Source of the DNA: Pinus tabuliformis | Taxonomy: Eukaryota > Streptophyta > Pinopsida > Pinales > Pinaceae | Assembly: GCA_031772625.1 (NCBI GenBank) | Contig: CM062804.1 | Location: 272,645,174-272,709,173, forward strand | Reading direction: 5' to 3' | Length of the DNA stretch: 64,000 nucleotides | Shown here: one piece after another, positions 11,187 to 22,184 of the stretch | Position numbering within the stretch: the stretch's first letter is position 1 | Layout of the letters: each line of letters starts with the position of its first letter | Translations under genes and position numbers: made by a program | The notes under the pieces: model-generated | Databases searched by the model: none | Told to the model about the DNA's origin: nothing | Seen by the model: the letters and a program-made list of their open reading frames with translations, nothing else

Positions 11187-11562
11187 AGTTAAGATGGACC
11201 TAGGCCGATTTAATTATTTATTATAATTAATTATAAATGCAAGTTTATGTGGGAATGGACAACTGGGGAAACCATAATCGTCTCTGAACCCTTCTTCATG
11301 TTGTCGTTTTGGATTCTTGGGGTCGATGTCGAATATGATGCATTGGGTGTTTTTGCTATGGCCTCTGTTGCCATCACCCTACCAGTGCGGCTCGTTCATT
11401 TGAGGGTTTTCATGGTGCTTTGGTCCGCTACTGCCTTAGTGCCTTGGCATTTCTTATGCCCGACATTGCTATTGTTTCCTTTCTTTCCACTGTCGTTGCC
11501 GCCCCTTGTTTTTCCCGTGAGTAGATCCTGTGGGATTTCTACAGGGTTATCTTATTGAATCC

Positions 11563-11947
11563 CATAAGGGCTTCGCTCAATGAACCTCTAACATAACACG
11601 TGTGTTCTTGGCATACTAAACAATATCCTTAATTTGACCACATATTGGAAAGTACCTCTAAAAATCACATTAATTAACCCCCTACCAATATAAATCCAAT
11701 ATACCTTCTCAATTTAAAAAACCCCTACTTTCACTAGATATTGTAGGTATCCATTTTTTCATTAACATTGTTTTATACCCCTTTATATTTTTTCGTTAAC
11801 TTTGAGCTCCATTTTTTATACCTGCCAATATAAAAACCCTTTACCCCTAATATAATGCTCAATATATTATGTCAATTTTTCATCAATATATATCCTCCAA
11901 TATGAACCCACTTGGTATGGTATTTCTTCCCCAGTGACATACTCGTG
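11563..11947. mobile_element. hAT-like MITE, family 1 (copy A)
   Basis: 385 bp flanked by the 8-bp direct repeat TTGAATCC (11555-11562 and 11948-11955). The left end reads CATAAGGGCTTCGCT. The right end is eroded here, but in copy B its reverse complement reads CACAGGGATTTCACT. An 8-bp target duplication with CA(C/T)AGGGG ends is typical of hAT-superfamily MITEs. It is non-coding and related along its length to the MITE at 12670-13058. Confidence 0.8.
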
Positions 11948-11955
11948 TTGAATCC

Positions 11956-12569
11956 TCTATTGCCATCGCACGGTCGGTGTGGCACTTATTGACCTGTCTG
12001 CTTGGATTTTTTGTGTAGGTTTGGGTGTTGGTTTTCTTTCACCATGGACGTCATTTTCTTATTTGTGCCCTGCCTTATCTTGATGCACTATCGGATGTGA
12101 ATTTATGCTTGTAGCCGCCATCACCACCTTATACTCAATTGTTGTGGGGTTTCTTCAAATGTGGTTCATTATTGTCTTCTTTGAAGTTGTTTCAATGCTT
12201 CATTCGTTGCATTTTAGCACCGCCGCCTCACTTTATATGACATTGTATACTCATTTTTGTTGCTTGGAATTTTTGTTGTGGGTGTGTTTTTCAGTGAATT
12301 TTTGAGTTTGGTTTTATGGATGTCTTGTGTTTGAAGGTGGGTTTTTTCCCTGTAAGGTAGTTTCCTATGTATAGGGGTTTTCTTGTTTTTTTCCATATTT
12401 CTCACGTACATGTCATCAGTCGTTGCAAATGGAAATTCAGCCATGTAAAAAGGCTTTGTAAGTTTTTTTAGCGACTATAACTTACAAGTCTTAATATTGG
12501 TTAGGTTTTGCTCCTTGTGGCATGATTATACACATGCCACAGGAAAGAAAATACTTGAATTCACTCACT
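11956..12569. other. Spacer between MITE and LTR element
   Basis: Moderate GC, many short frames; the frame at 12105-12305 is conserved in copy C only because the DNA is nearly identical. I see no domain and no splice structure. Confidence 0.4.
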
Positions 12570-12669
12570 TAGTGTGTTAGGATCACATAGCACTGAGAGA
12601 GATGGTGGTGTTTAAAGACACGATTGTTTGTTCCCACTAACTAGCAGGAAAATTTAACATGAATTTGTT

Positions 12670-13058
12670 CACAGGGGCTTCACTCAATGAACCTCTCACA
12701 TGTCATGTGCATTCATGGCATACTAAACAATACCCCTAATTTAAATGACTACATATTGGAAAATACCTATAAAAATCACATTATTTAACCCCCTACCAAT
12801 ACAAACCCAATACGCCTTCGCAATTTTAAAAACCCCCTAATTTAACTAGATATTGTAGGTATCCATTTTTTCATTAACAATTTTTATACCCCTTTATATT
12901 TTTTCATTAACCTTGAGCTCCATTTTTTATACCTACCAATATAAAAACCATTTACCCCCAAATATATCCCCCAACATATTATGTCATTTTTTCCTCAATA
13001 TATATCCCCAATATGAACACACATGGTATGGTATTGCTCTCCCAGTGAAGCCCCCGTG
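12670..13058. mobile_element. hAT-like MITE, family 1, inside an LTR (copy A)
   Basis: 389 bp with ends CACAGGGGCTTCACT and AGTGAAGCCCCCGTG (14 of 15 complementary). It is flanked by AATTTGTT (12662-12669) and AGTTTGTT (13059-13066), an 8-bp duplication with one substitution. The uninterrupted target is visible in the other LTR near 15345. All three block copies carry it, so it predates duplication. Confidence 0.88.
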
Positions 13059-13190
13059 AGTTTGTTCGGCCTTTAAATAGGCTATATTGGAGATGAATAC
13101 CATGGGAAAAACCATGGGTGCCCATAAACTCGAAGCTTGAAAAACCACTAATAACTTGACCGAGTCAAGTTTACCTAATCCACCCTAACA

Positions 13191-13291
13191 ACCCCCCCCC
13201 CCCCCCCCCCTTTAAAATTGACTCTTGGAGATTGTCCTGGTCCCATTCATCAACCATCTCATCTGAGTTTGCACCCCCCCCCCCCCCCCCT
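13191..13291. repeat. Two poly(C) tracts (polypurine tract on minus strand)
   Basis: A run of about 20 C directly follows the LTR at 13190, and a second run of about 18 C lies near 13275-13291. On the element's coding strand the first is the polypurine tract. Length differs among the copies (about 21061-21080 and 41416-41438), as expected for a slippery homopolymer. Confidence 0.75.
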
Positions 13292-14297
13292 CTTCAATCC
13301 AAGATACCAGTACACCTGCCACCTTGGTACCTCTCCAAGTGATCTGTTACACAACTTGATGACTCCATCCACCACTTGCACCAACATATTCCTCAGCAAG
13401 TTCTTAAAGCCTTACAACTATGTGTACTCTCACGCAATATGTTTGTTTGAACATTGGGTCTTACAACTTCCTAGGGAAATGCCTTGAACAAAACCCTTTG
13501 GTTGTTCGCACATCACACATTGGCTCCTTCATTAAACTTCAGCACCATTTACTCCATATTCATCTTTATTCTTTCCCTTTTCCATAACGCCTCTCTAGTT
13601 TTTCAACATGACTTGCACTTGCTTGGATCATGCACCTGATGCACGAATCTCATAAATCCATCCATTATTCTCTAGCCTCGTTAAATACCACTTCGACATC
13701 ACACTGACTCTGAGGCCTATGAACTTAATCAGAGACATTGTTTCCATATCCTACATATACAATATTCTCCCGCGACATCTCTATGGACTATGGTTGGACT
13801 TCTCGCAAGAAATATATTTTGCCTATGCACTCGAACAGTCATCAAAAACCATGTATCGAACCAATACCAATATGAATGAGCCTCCTTTATCGTTGAATCC
13901 ATGCTCACATCACTAACTCAATGTAATCATACGAACTTCCACTTGCATGGTACCAAATTATTTCACGGAATGGTTTTCCACTCTCAATCTCAAAAATGTG
14001 TTTTCAAACAGCACCTTTGATGTTCCTGGCATGAAAACATTCATTTCCCAATCAAAGTGCTCCACCATTAATTTCCTTACCACCGATGTTGGCAACGGTC
14101 ATAGGGTTGTGGTTTTTTTTAGAAAATCTCGTTAACACTTTTTGTCATTGCTCTCAGTCCATTCACCATAGTGATTGATCAAGAACTCCTTAATCGACAA
14201 TCAATCTATACCTAGCTTTTCAAAGAGCCATTATTCCCTTAATAGACTTCACAATCTTCTTGGAAATCCCTTGATTGTGGATCTCTCTTATCTCTAC

Positions 14298-14425
14298 TCA
14301 TATAACATGGGGTTTAGGCTTCTTGGGAATCGTCACAGTCAACACTCCATCAGTGCCCATGGAAGCCTTCATAGCATCCACTGGAGTTTCAGCTTTTACC
14401 TTAATAACTTGCAATTCAACTTGTC
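14298..14425 (-). pseudogene. Small heat-shock protein C-terminal fragment captured in LTR element (copy A)
   Basis: The minus strand reads a frame containing TPVDAMKASM, GTDGVLTVTIPKKPKPH and a stop. This matches the end of the alpha-crystallin domain of plant small heat-shock proteins, where a segment like IKASMxNGVLTVTVPK is the beta8-beta9 signature. It lies in the sense orientation of the host LTR element. Sequence upstream of about residue 40 of the fragment has stops in all frames. It is repeated at 22185-22312 and 42522-42649. The assignment rests on this short motif only. Confidence 0.55.
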
Positions 14426-15489
14426 TTTTACGTATGTTGCAGAGTGAACGATAGTTTCATTGATTCCTTATGCTCCTCATATTCTTCTTTTGGGCCATAT
14501 TTAAAAATTATCGACCCACAGCTCCTCACTCTGTTGTCACCCCACCAAACTACGATCCTATTTTTCACAAACAGGCCATAGTTGAAAAACACACCCCCTC
14601 TAATATATTAAAGCTAGGTGCCCTCCAAATACAATCTTGTCACCATTGTTGTGTTCTACTCCATCAGGGATTCATACCCTTGAATCCTATAGCGAGATCC
14701 ATTGCCGCATCCTCCTTGTTCAACATTTCTTTGATAGTTATTACATGTGTTTTAAACATCTGTGATTTAATCCTCGATCCAACATCATCTCATTTCTTCT
14801 GCATTCGATCAAAACCTCCTGCAAGTATTACTCCTTAGCCTTTTGGCCTAGTTACCACTTCTTCTTAGGCTCTCCTCAGCTTGGCCTTCCAAGCTGCTAT
14901 TCTTTATTTTCTGGATTTTGGATTTTGGAGTTTTACTTTTCACTGTAGATCAACAGAAAACAAAAACAACATTTTTGTACATCACTTTGCCTCTGAAAGA
15001 TGCCTCTTCCACATCCATGGCTCCCACACAACTCACATAACATGATCTAGCCCTTAACGAAAATGAGATACAATGATCCCTCTTCACCATCTAATCGATC
15101 ACCATAACTTAGCTAACAACATTGCATCTTATGCAAAATCACCACTGCATCAGATCGACTTCATCCACATATATTTTTCTCAGGTCATTCACACTTCAGA
15201 CTCAACTCTAGGCTCTCAAGCTCTCACATTTACCACTCTACCTATAATATCAGATGTTAGGATCACAGAGCACCGAGAGAGATGGTGGCATCTAAAGACA
15301 CCATTGTTTGTTTGCAATGACTAGCAAGACAATTTAACATGAGTTTGTTCGACCTTTAAATAGGCTATATCATAGATGAATACGATGGGCAAAACCATGG
15401 GTTCCTATAAAGTTGGAGCTTGAAAAACCACCAGTAACTTGAGCGAGTCAACTTTATCTTATCAACTCTAACATAGTGTATAAGATAAT

Positions 15490-15530
<41 letters not shown>

Positions 15531-16420
15531 TAAAAATATAATAATTAATTTTTATGTTTTTTTAGTTTTAGTTTTAGTTTTATGTAATTTGACCGAGTTA
15601 AAATATTTTATTAATAATTATAATTATTTATTTATTTATTTATTTTTATTTTTATGTTTATTTTATTTTAAACCAATTAAAATATTGAATACTACAATAT
15701 CTTTACTATATTAATGTGGAGAGCACCTATCATTGCAATGTTTTTATAATTTATATTTTCCAAACTTCCTAGGATTAAATAGGATCTCCATCTATTTGAA
15801 TTCAATGCACTTATATTTCATAAGATTTAGTCGCCTATCTTTAGACATAATTTAGCCGTTTCAACTGTCGCTCAAAAGTGTAAAAATAATGTCCAATGTT
15901 CCATGCTATCTTTCTAGCAACATAATGTAAAACATTGTGATTAGTCTTTAATTTCCACTCATTTAATTAGGAAGGATGGGAACCCCTTAGGGTTATTGTT
16001 GTGCCAAGGGCAATCTATAGCCCAATATAGGGGGAGATGTGTAGGCTTAAAATTTTGAAAACATAAACATAAACATTTAAAATTTATACGTCGGTTGGTT
16101 CAAAAATTAAAACATATAACATATATAATGCTATATAAATATTATGTGTCTTTCAATATCAATACAATGATTGTTTCGATAATCAAATTTTCTGAGAAAA
16201 ATCAGAAGGTCAAAGAAGTGAAGAAAAATCAAAGAATCGAAGAAGTGAAATATAGCAAAAGTTTCAAATTAATTAGTTTCTTGGCTAATATGTTTCTTGG
16301 CTTCTTCTTCAGAAGAGTAAAGAAACAACCACAACCATTTGGATATCATCATCATTATCATTGGCATGCCTCTGCCACATAGGAACAAGGGCACTTGAAT
16401 CCCACTATTTATCCTTTGCA

Positions 16421-16690
16421 GAAACTTACATTTTTTCTTTACCTTAGTTGAGTTGTTTTGTTTCGTTCAAGCCTAGAATTCCACTACACCCGGATAATAT
16501 TTTTCTACTATATTTCATTTTATTTAATGTCTTTTCGAAATTAATAATATATGTGAAACTTACATTTTTATTTTTTTTTACTTTAGTTGAGTTGTTTTGT
16601 TTAGTTCAAGCTTGGAATTCTACTTCACCCCAAATAAATTTTTTTTTACTATCTTCCATTTTATTTAATGTCTTCTCCAAATTAATAATA
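16421..16690. repeat. 134-bp tandem duplication
   Basis: Units start at GAAACTTACATTTTT (16421 and 16555) and share TTAGTTGAGTTGTTTTGTTT and CATTTTATTTAATGTCTT. Present in all three block copies. Confidence 0.8.
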
Positions 16691-16788
16691 TTTTTTTTTT
16701 GCAAATGTAGAATTCACTGAGCATCCAAGGTCAATATTCTATATCTCACTACTTTTGGAATTTTCATTGATTTTTGAAAAAAAATCAA

Positions 16789-16837
16789 GTTGTAAATTTA
16801 CAACATTATTTCAAAAATCAAGTTGTAAATTTACAAC
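16789..16837. repeat. 33-bp minisatellite with 16-bp perfect palindrome, two units
   Basis: GTTGTAAATTTACAAC, a perfect palindrome, occurs at 16789-16804 and 16822-16837. Copy B has one unit (32644-32659). Copy C has three (45098, 45131, 45164). Confidence 0.9.
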
Positions 16838-17295
16838 ATTAAGTACCAAGTTAGAAAAAAAAAACAAAAAAAAAAAAAAAAACTAATAGTCTATTTAAAG
16901 TACGTGAAAAGTTATTGAATTTCCAAAAAAGACATGAATTATAGAGTTGTTCCAATTTATGTAAAGCTTATGCAATTAATTATAGAATGGAAATATGTAT
17001 TGTATACATACTAATATTATCTTAGTAGATGCTAATAATATATGTGGATAGGTATTATTTTTTTCAATGTGATTTTTATTTATTTTATCATGATATTATT
17101 TGTTATTTGATAATTTATATGGTAATTTTATAATTGTATCATGTAAATGTGAAAAGGTAAATATAGATTTAGAGATGTGTTGACGGTGTTGGACCCACCA
17201 ACTTTTGGGGGATCTCCCCCATATGAAGTCCCAATTAGAACTCACATTGTTTAGTGTAGGAGTCTAATCCGGAATAAGGCCTAGTTGTCGATGCA

Positions 17296-18256
17296 TGTTG
17301 AAATGTGGCAACAAGAATATTCCAATTTTAATTTGTCTTTGAATTAAAATTGTGAATTAAAAATTGAATTTAGTCTCACCAGCTACTTGGAAATAATTAA
17401 TTAATTCATTATGGATTAATTAGTTGGAGAAATTCAAGTTAGAAATCTTACTGAAGTCATTCAAACGTTATCCCTTAAATTAAGGAGATAAGATTGAGTT
17501 ATATTTGAGTTGTAATTAGTTAGCTCAGTTGAATTAAGTCCAGTTAAATTAGTTCCAAATTGTTTGAGGAACTAATTGTGAGTTATTAGTCAATTGATGC
17601 ATGCATGCACTCAACTAGTGTACTCCATATAACTGAAGATTCTCTCATCATTAACTCATGCATGTCTATTCTGAGAAAGACCCAATTGAGATTAAAGACA
17701 GGGACAGTATACTATCAGTTGCATGTGTTTTCCCATAAACAAAACTCATGCATGCAGAAGGAATTCATTCCTTGAGGATTGCGCAGTTTTACAGGGTGTG
17801 AGATTAGGGTGAGTGATCAGTGTTCCACTTGGTAACAGGAGGATCACCCAAGAGAAACAGCGCAAGGAAATAGGAGCTTGGAGGGCAGAGGAGAAGGCTT
17901 ATGAGAATTCTATTTTTCTTGTGAGCATCAGTGAGGATTGTACTGAGAGATGGCTAGCTGTGAGAGCTAAGGCTTGGTGTAATTCTAAGATACTTCCAAC
18001 TTGTATGATGATACAGATAGTGGGGTTTTTAGTTGAGGCTTTCCCCTGAGTATTCTTCTGTGTTTCATGTGCATTGATTCTTCTTCTGGTTATATGTGTT
18101 CAACTTGATCTTGCTCAAATCTTCTAAGCTTCCACAAATTGATTGTAGAAGTAGGTTAAAGTATTTTGCTTTGGTTATATTGCATTATCAGGCTAATCTA
18201 CAGTCAGAATTTCTACATGGTATCAGAGCTAGTTGATCTATAGAGAAATTTCTACA
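17296..18256 (+). repeat. Ty1/copia 5' LTR (copy A)
   Basis: 961 bp from TGTTGAAATGTGGC to TTTCTACA. The 3' limit is set by comparison with the 3' LTR at 54671-55655, which ends at the same TTTCTACA before unrelated DNA. A primer-site-like TGGTATCAGAGCT lies inside the LTR (18218-18230), 39 bp before the true end. The functional site follows the LTR as TGCTATTAGAGCC (18257-18269), two changes from consensus. Confidence 0.88.
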
Positions 18257-18374
18257 TGCTATTAGAGCCAAGGTTATTGGAGCTGTGAACAGTATACTGA
18301 GAAGAGAATTCGAAGTTTGAAGTTCTGGGTTGCAGGTGCAAAATCGAATTCTTATCATACTTCAAGGTTGGCCA

Positions 18375-19195
18375 ATGGCGTTCAATGGCTTGAGACTCGA
18401 GTATGCCTTGGATGGTAGCTCGAAGTACATAGCATGGAAAGATCGCATGGAGGTTGTATTAGAATACAACGGCTTGAAGGAATTCATTGATCAAGAAATC
18501 AAAAAGCCAGCTTCAACTAATGCACAAGAGTTGGCTGAATGGAAGAAGTGTGTGGCGAAGGCGAGACGAATCATCCTTGATGGGGTTCGAGACCATATTG
18601 TCTCGAGTCTCCATGGGAAGGATACTCCATTTTCAATGTGGAAGCATTGAAGGACCTCTACCAGAACAGTAGCGACCAAAGGAAATTGGCGCTTAAGGAT
18701 AAGCTTTGAAGAATCAAGATGGAGAAGGGTGATATTATTTCCAAATATCTGAACAAGCTCACCACCTGCAGAGATGAGCTTATCAGTGTGGGAATAACTA
18801 CTGCCGATGGTGATATGGTGAGCCTCTCTCTCCTTGGCCTTCCAAAGAGCTGGAATAGCTACCAGGACTCTGTGAATGGAAGGGAGAAACTACCGGATTG
18901 GGAACAACTGTGGTCGAATCTTATGCGGGAGGAGATCAGGAGGAGCACACGAGATGGTTCTTCATCCAAGAATGATGATGAAGAAAATATGGCCTTAGAA
19001 AGTAAGGCAAGGAAAGGGAATGGGAAGGCTTCCCATTCCAAATCGAATTCTTCTCATGGAGGGAAGAAGGTTGACAAGTCTAAAGTGAGATGCTTTAATT
19101 GTCACGAGATGGGACATTATGCAACTAATTTCCCATCGAAGAATTCCAAGAAGGGATCCTTGAAAGGATTGGAAGGTGAGGCATTAGCCTCTTAG
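18375..19195 (+). pseudogene. Ty1/copia gag, broken (copy A)
   Basis: Gag polyprotein of a plant copia element. It begins MAFNGLRLEYALDGSSKYIAW at 18375, continues through DLYQNSSDQRKLALKDKL and the RDELISVGI region, and reaches a zinc knuckle near 19090-19135. A one-base loss at about 18645 shifts frame (copy B keeps the ancestral reading there). A TGA at about 18707 replaces an expected Arg. The knuckle reads CFNCHEMGHYATNF: the fourth Cys is Phe in both copies A and C, so zinc binding would fail. The stop at 19193 falls where the polyprotein should continue. Confidence 0.9.
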
Positions 19196-19675
19196 TTCGA
19201 AATGGACTTTACCCTCATCGCATGCATGGTGTCATCGATGATGGGTTGTGTCTAGTATCTTGACAGTGGAGCCTCATTCCACATGACCGGTGATAAAAAA
19301 TTATTCAGTGCCCTGGACAAGAAAGACCTCAAGATGCACATAAAGATGGGTGATGATGGAAGGTATAGTTTTTCAGGAGTGGGCACGGTTGCTTTTCAGA
19401 GGAAGCATGGATCAATGGAGCTCCTCTCACCTTGACAGATGTGATGTATGTGCCTGGGCTGAAGAAGAACTTGGTATCGGTCACGATGTTGGAGGATAAA
19501 GGCTACGATGTTGTCTTCAGGAAAGGAAAGGCGTTCCTAAGACACATAGCCACGGGTCAAACCAAGAGGATAGGGATTCAGGTGAAGAATCTCTATAAAC
19601 TAGAGGTAGATGATTATGCAGCATTGAGTACAAAAGCAGAATTGGTGCAAAGCCAAGACATTGACGAGTTTCATT
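19196..19675 (+). pseudogene. Ty1/copia protease and start of GAG-pre-integrase, truncated (copy A)
   Basis: The aspartic protease signature YLDSGASFHMTGD starts at about 19258, preceded by a TAG where copia proteins have Trp. A second frame (19432-19677) gives DVMYVPGLKKNLVSV and YKLEVDD and ends at QDIDEF, where the next residues should be WHRRLGHL. The element stops at 19675, and the following base pairs belong to the interior of a MITE. Copy C continues normally, so this is the duplication breakpoint. Confidence 0.9.
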
Positions 19676-19825
19676 AACTTTGAGCTCCATTTTTTATACC
19701 TACCAATATAAAAACCCTTTACCCCTAATATAATGCTCAATATATTATGTCATTTTTTCATCAATATATATCCTCCAATATGAACCCACTTGGTATGGTA
19801 TTTCTTCCCCAGTGAAATCCCTGTG
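19676..19825. mobile_element. hAT-like MITE, 3' half (copy B)
   Basis: Right 150 bp of the MITE seen whole at 11563-11947, ending AGTGAAATCCCTGTG and followed by TTGAATCC (19826-19833). Its left half was lost at the block junction. Confidence 0.85.
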
Positions 19826-20546
19826 TTGAATCCTCTATTGCCGTCGCACGGTCGGTGTGGCACTTATTGACCTATCTGCTTGGATTTTTGTGTAGGTTTG
19901 GGTGTTGGTTTTCTTTCACCATGGACGTCATTGTCTTATTTGTGCCCTGCCTTATCTTGATGCACTGTCGAATGTGAACTTCTGCTTGTAGCCGCCATCA
20001 CCACCTTCTACTCAATTGTTGTGGGGTTTCTTCGAATGTGGTTCATTATTGTCTTCTTTGAAGTTGTTTCAGTGCTTCATTCGTTGCATTTTAGCACCAC
20101 CACCTCACTTTATATGACATTGTATACTCATTTTTGTTGCTTGGAATTTTTGTTGTGGACGTGTTTTCCAATGAATTTTTGAGTTTGATTTTATGGATGT
20201 CTTGTGTTTAAAAGTGGGTTTTTGCCCTGTAGGGTAGTTTCCTGTGTATAGTGGTTTTCTTGTTTTTTTCCATATTTCTCATGTACATGTCATCAGTCGT
20301 TTCAAATGGAAATTCAGCCATGTAAAAAGGCTTTGTAAGTTTTTTTAGTGACTATAACTTACAAGTCTTAATATTGGTTAGGTTTTGCTCCTTGTGGCAT
20401 GATTATACCAATGCCACAGGAAAGAAAATACTCGAATACATTCACTTAGTGTGTTAGGATCACATAGCACTGAGAGAGATGGTGGTGTTTAAAGACACGA
20501 TTGTTTGTTCCCACTGACTAGCAGGAAAATTTAACATGAATTTTTT

Positions 20547-20935
20547 CACAGGGGCATCACTCAATGAACCTCTCACATGTCATGTGCATTCATGGCATAC
20601 TAAACAATACCCCTAATTTAAATGACTACATATTGGAAAATACCTATAAAAATCACATTATTTAACCCCCTACCAATACAAACCCAATACGCCTTCGCAA
20701 TTTAAAAAACCCATAATTTAACTAGATATTGTAGGTATCCATTTTTTCATTAACAATTTTTATACCCCTTTATATTTTTTCATTAACCTTGAGCTCCATT
20801 TTTTATACCTACCAATATAAAAACCCTTTACCCCCAAATATATCCCCCAATATATTATGTCATTTTTTCCTCAATATATATCCCCCAATATGAACACACA
20901 TGGTATGGTATTGCTCTCCCAGTGAAGCCCCCGTG
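20547..20935. mobile_element. hAT-like MITE inside LTR (copy B)
   Basis: 389-bp homologue of 12670-13058; ends CACAGGGGCATCACT and AGTGAAGCCCCCGTG, flanks AATTTTTT and AGTTCGTT (eroded 8-bp duplication). Confidence 0.85.
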
Positions 20936-22184
20936 AGTTCGTTCGGCCTTTAAATAGGCTATATTGGAGATGAATACCATGGGCAAAACCATGGGTTCCC
21001 ATAAACTCGAAGCTTGAAAAACCACTAATAACTTGATCGAGTCAAGTTTACCTAATCCGCCCTAACAATCCCCCCCCCCCCTTAAAATTGACTCTTGGAG
21101 ATTGACCTGGTCCCATTCATCAACCATCTCATCTGAGTTTGCACATGCACCCCCCCCCCCCCCCCGGGTCTTCAAGCCAAGATACCAGTACACCTGCCAC
21201 CTTGGTACCTCTCCAAGTGATCCATTCCATAACTTGATGACTCCATGCACCACTTGCACTACATGTATTCCTCAGCAAGCTCTTAAAGCCTTACAACTAT
21301 GTGTGCTCTCACGCAATATGTTTGTTTGAACATTGGGTCTTACAACTTCCTAGGGAAATTCCTTGAACAAAACCCTTAAGTAGTTCACACATCACACATT
21401 GGCTTCTTCATTAAACTTCAGCACCATTTACTCCATCTTCATCTTTATTCTTTCCCTTTTCCATAACGCCTCTCTAGTTTTTCAACATGACTTGCACTTG
21501 CTTGGATCATGCACCTAGTGCACGAATCTCATAAATCCATCCATTATTCTCTAGCCTTGTTAAATAACACTTCGACATCACACTGACTCTGAGGCCTATG
21601 AACTTAATCAGAGACATTGTTTCCATCTCCTACATATACAATATTCTCCCGCGACATCTCCATGGACTCTGGTTGGACTTCTCGCAAGAAATATATTTTG
21701 CCTATGCACTCGAACAGTCATCAAAAACCATGTATTGAACCAATACCAATATGAATGAGCCTCCTTTATCGCTGAATCCATGCTTACATCACTAACTCAA
21801 CGTAATCATACGAACTTCCACTTGCATGGTGCCAAATTATTCCACGGAATGGTTTTCCACTCTCAAACTCAAAAATGTGTTTTCAAATAGCACCTTTGAC
21901 TTTCCTAGCATGAAAAACATTCATTTCCCAATCAAAGTGCTCCATCATTAATTTCCTTACCACCAATGTGGGCAACGGTCATAGGGTTGTGGTTTTTCTT
22001 TTTTTTAGAAAATCCCTTTTAACACTTTTTTTCATTGCTCTCAGTCCATTCACCATAGTGATTGATCAAGAACTCCTTAATCGACACTCGATCTATACCT
22101 AGCTTTTCAAAGAGCCATTATTCCCTTAATAAACTTCACAATCTTCTTGGAAATCCCTTGATTGTGGATCTCTCTGATCTCTAC

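Larger units (their letters stand above)
12575..15473 (-). mobile_element. Non-autonomous LTR element with captured sHSP fragment (copy A)
   Basis: Two LTRs, 12575-13190 (interrupted by a MITE) and 15255-15473 (219 bp), begin TGTTAGGATCACA and end CTAACA. They are flanked by the perfect 5-bp duplication TAGTG (12570-12574, 15474-15478). Orientation is minus: beside the 12575-13190 LTR the minus strand has AAA plus a long G run, a polypurine tract. Beside the other LTR the minus strand reads TGATATTATAGG, and in copy B TGATATTACAGCTA, close to the TGGTATCAGAGC primer site for initiator Met tRNA. The interior of about 2 kb encodes no gag or pol, so it needs an autonomous helper. Confidence 0.85.
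15474..17295. other. AT-rich spacer U of copy A
   Basis: No gene. It contains an (AT)n tract (15489-15524), a 134-bp tandem duplication (16421-16690) and a palindromic minisatellite (16780-16840). The last 130 bp, from TGTTGACGGTGTTGG near 17179, resemble the start of another LTR into which the copia element inserted. Confidence 0.55.
2518..19675. repeat. Composite tandem block, copy A (S-T-U-copia)
   Basis: This stretch matches 34463 to about 48005 in the same order and orientation: AT-rich spacer S, MITE, LTR element T, spacer U, copia element. It differs by insertions at about 2845-4497 and 7164-8827, both absent from copy C. It ends inside the copia element, where sequence jumps to the interior of the MITE (11806-equivalent) that opens copy B. 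The left limit given is where copy C begins to match; the real left limit may lie further left because A continues without a break. Confidence 0.85.

Noticed and set aside
11247-11558. 103-codon hydrophobic ORF (homologue at 39462-39782)
   Set aside because: Leu/Phe/Val-rich throughout and with an indel between copies; it looks like chance translation, with no signal for a real membrane protein.
12105-12305. 66-codon ORF identical in copy C (40329-40529)
   Set aside because: Identity reflects the recent A/C duplication, not selection; no domain, and copy B differs.
17813-18049. 78-codon ORF conserved in copia LTR copies (also 46149-46385 and 55212-55448)
   Set aside because: It lies inside the LTR, copy B has an in-frame TAG, and similarity is explained by LTR homology. 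It was not listed as a gene.
18218-18230. TGGTATCAGAGC as a possible tRNA gene or as the primer site of copy A
   Set aside because: It is a 12-base primer-site-like word, not a tRNA. Comparison with the 3' LTR places it inside the LTR.
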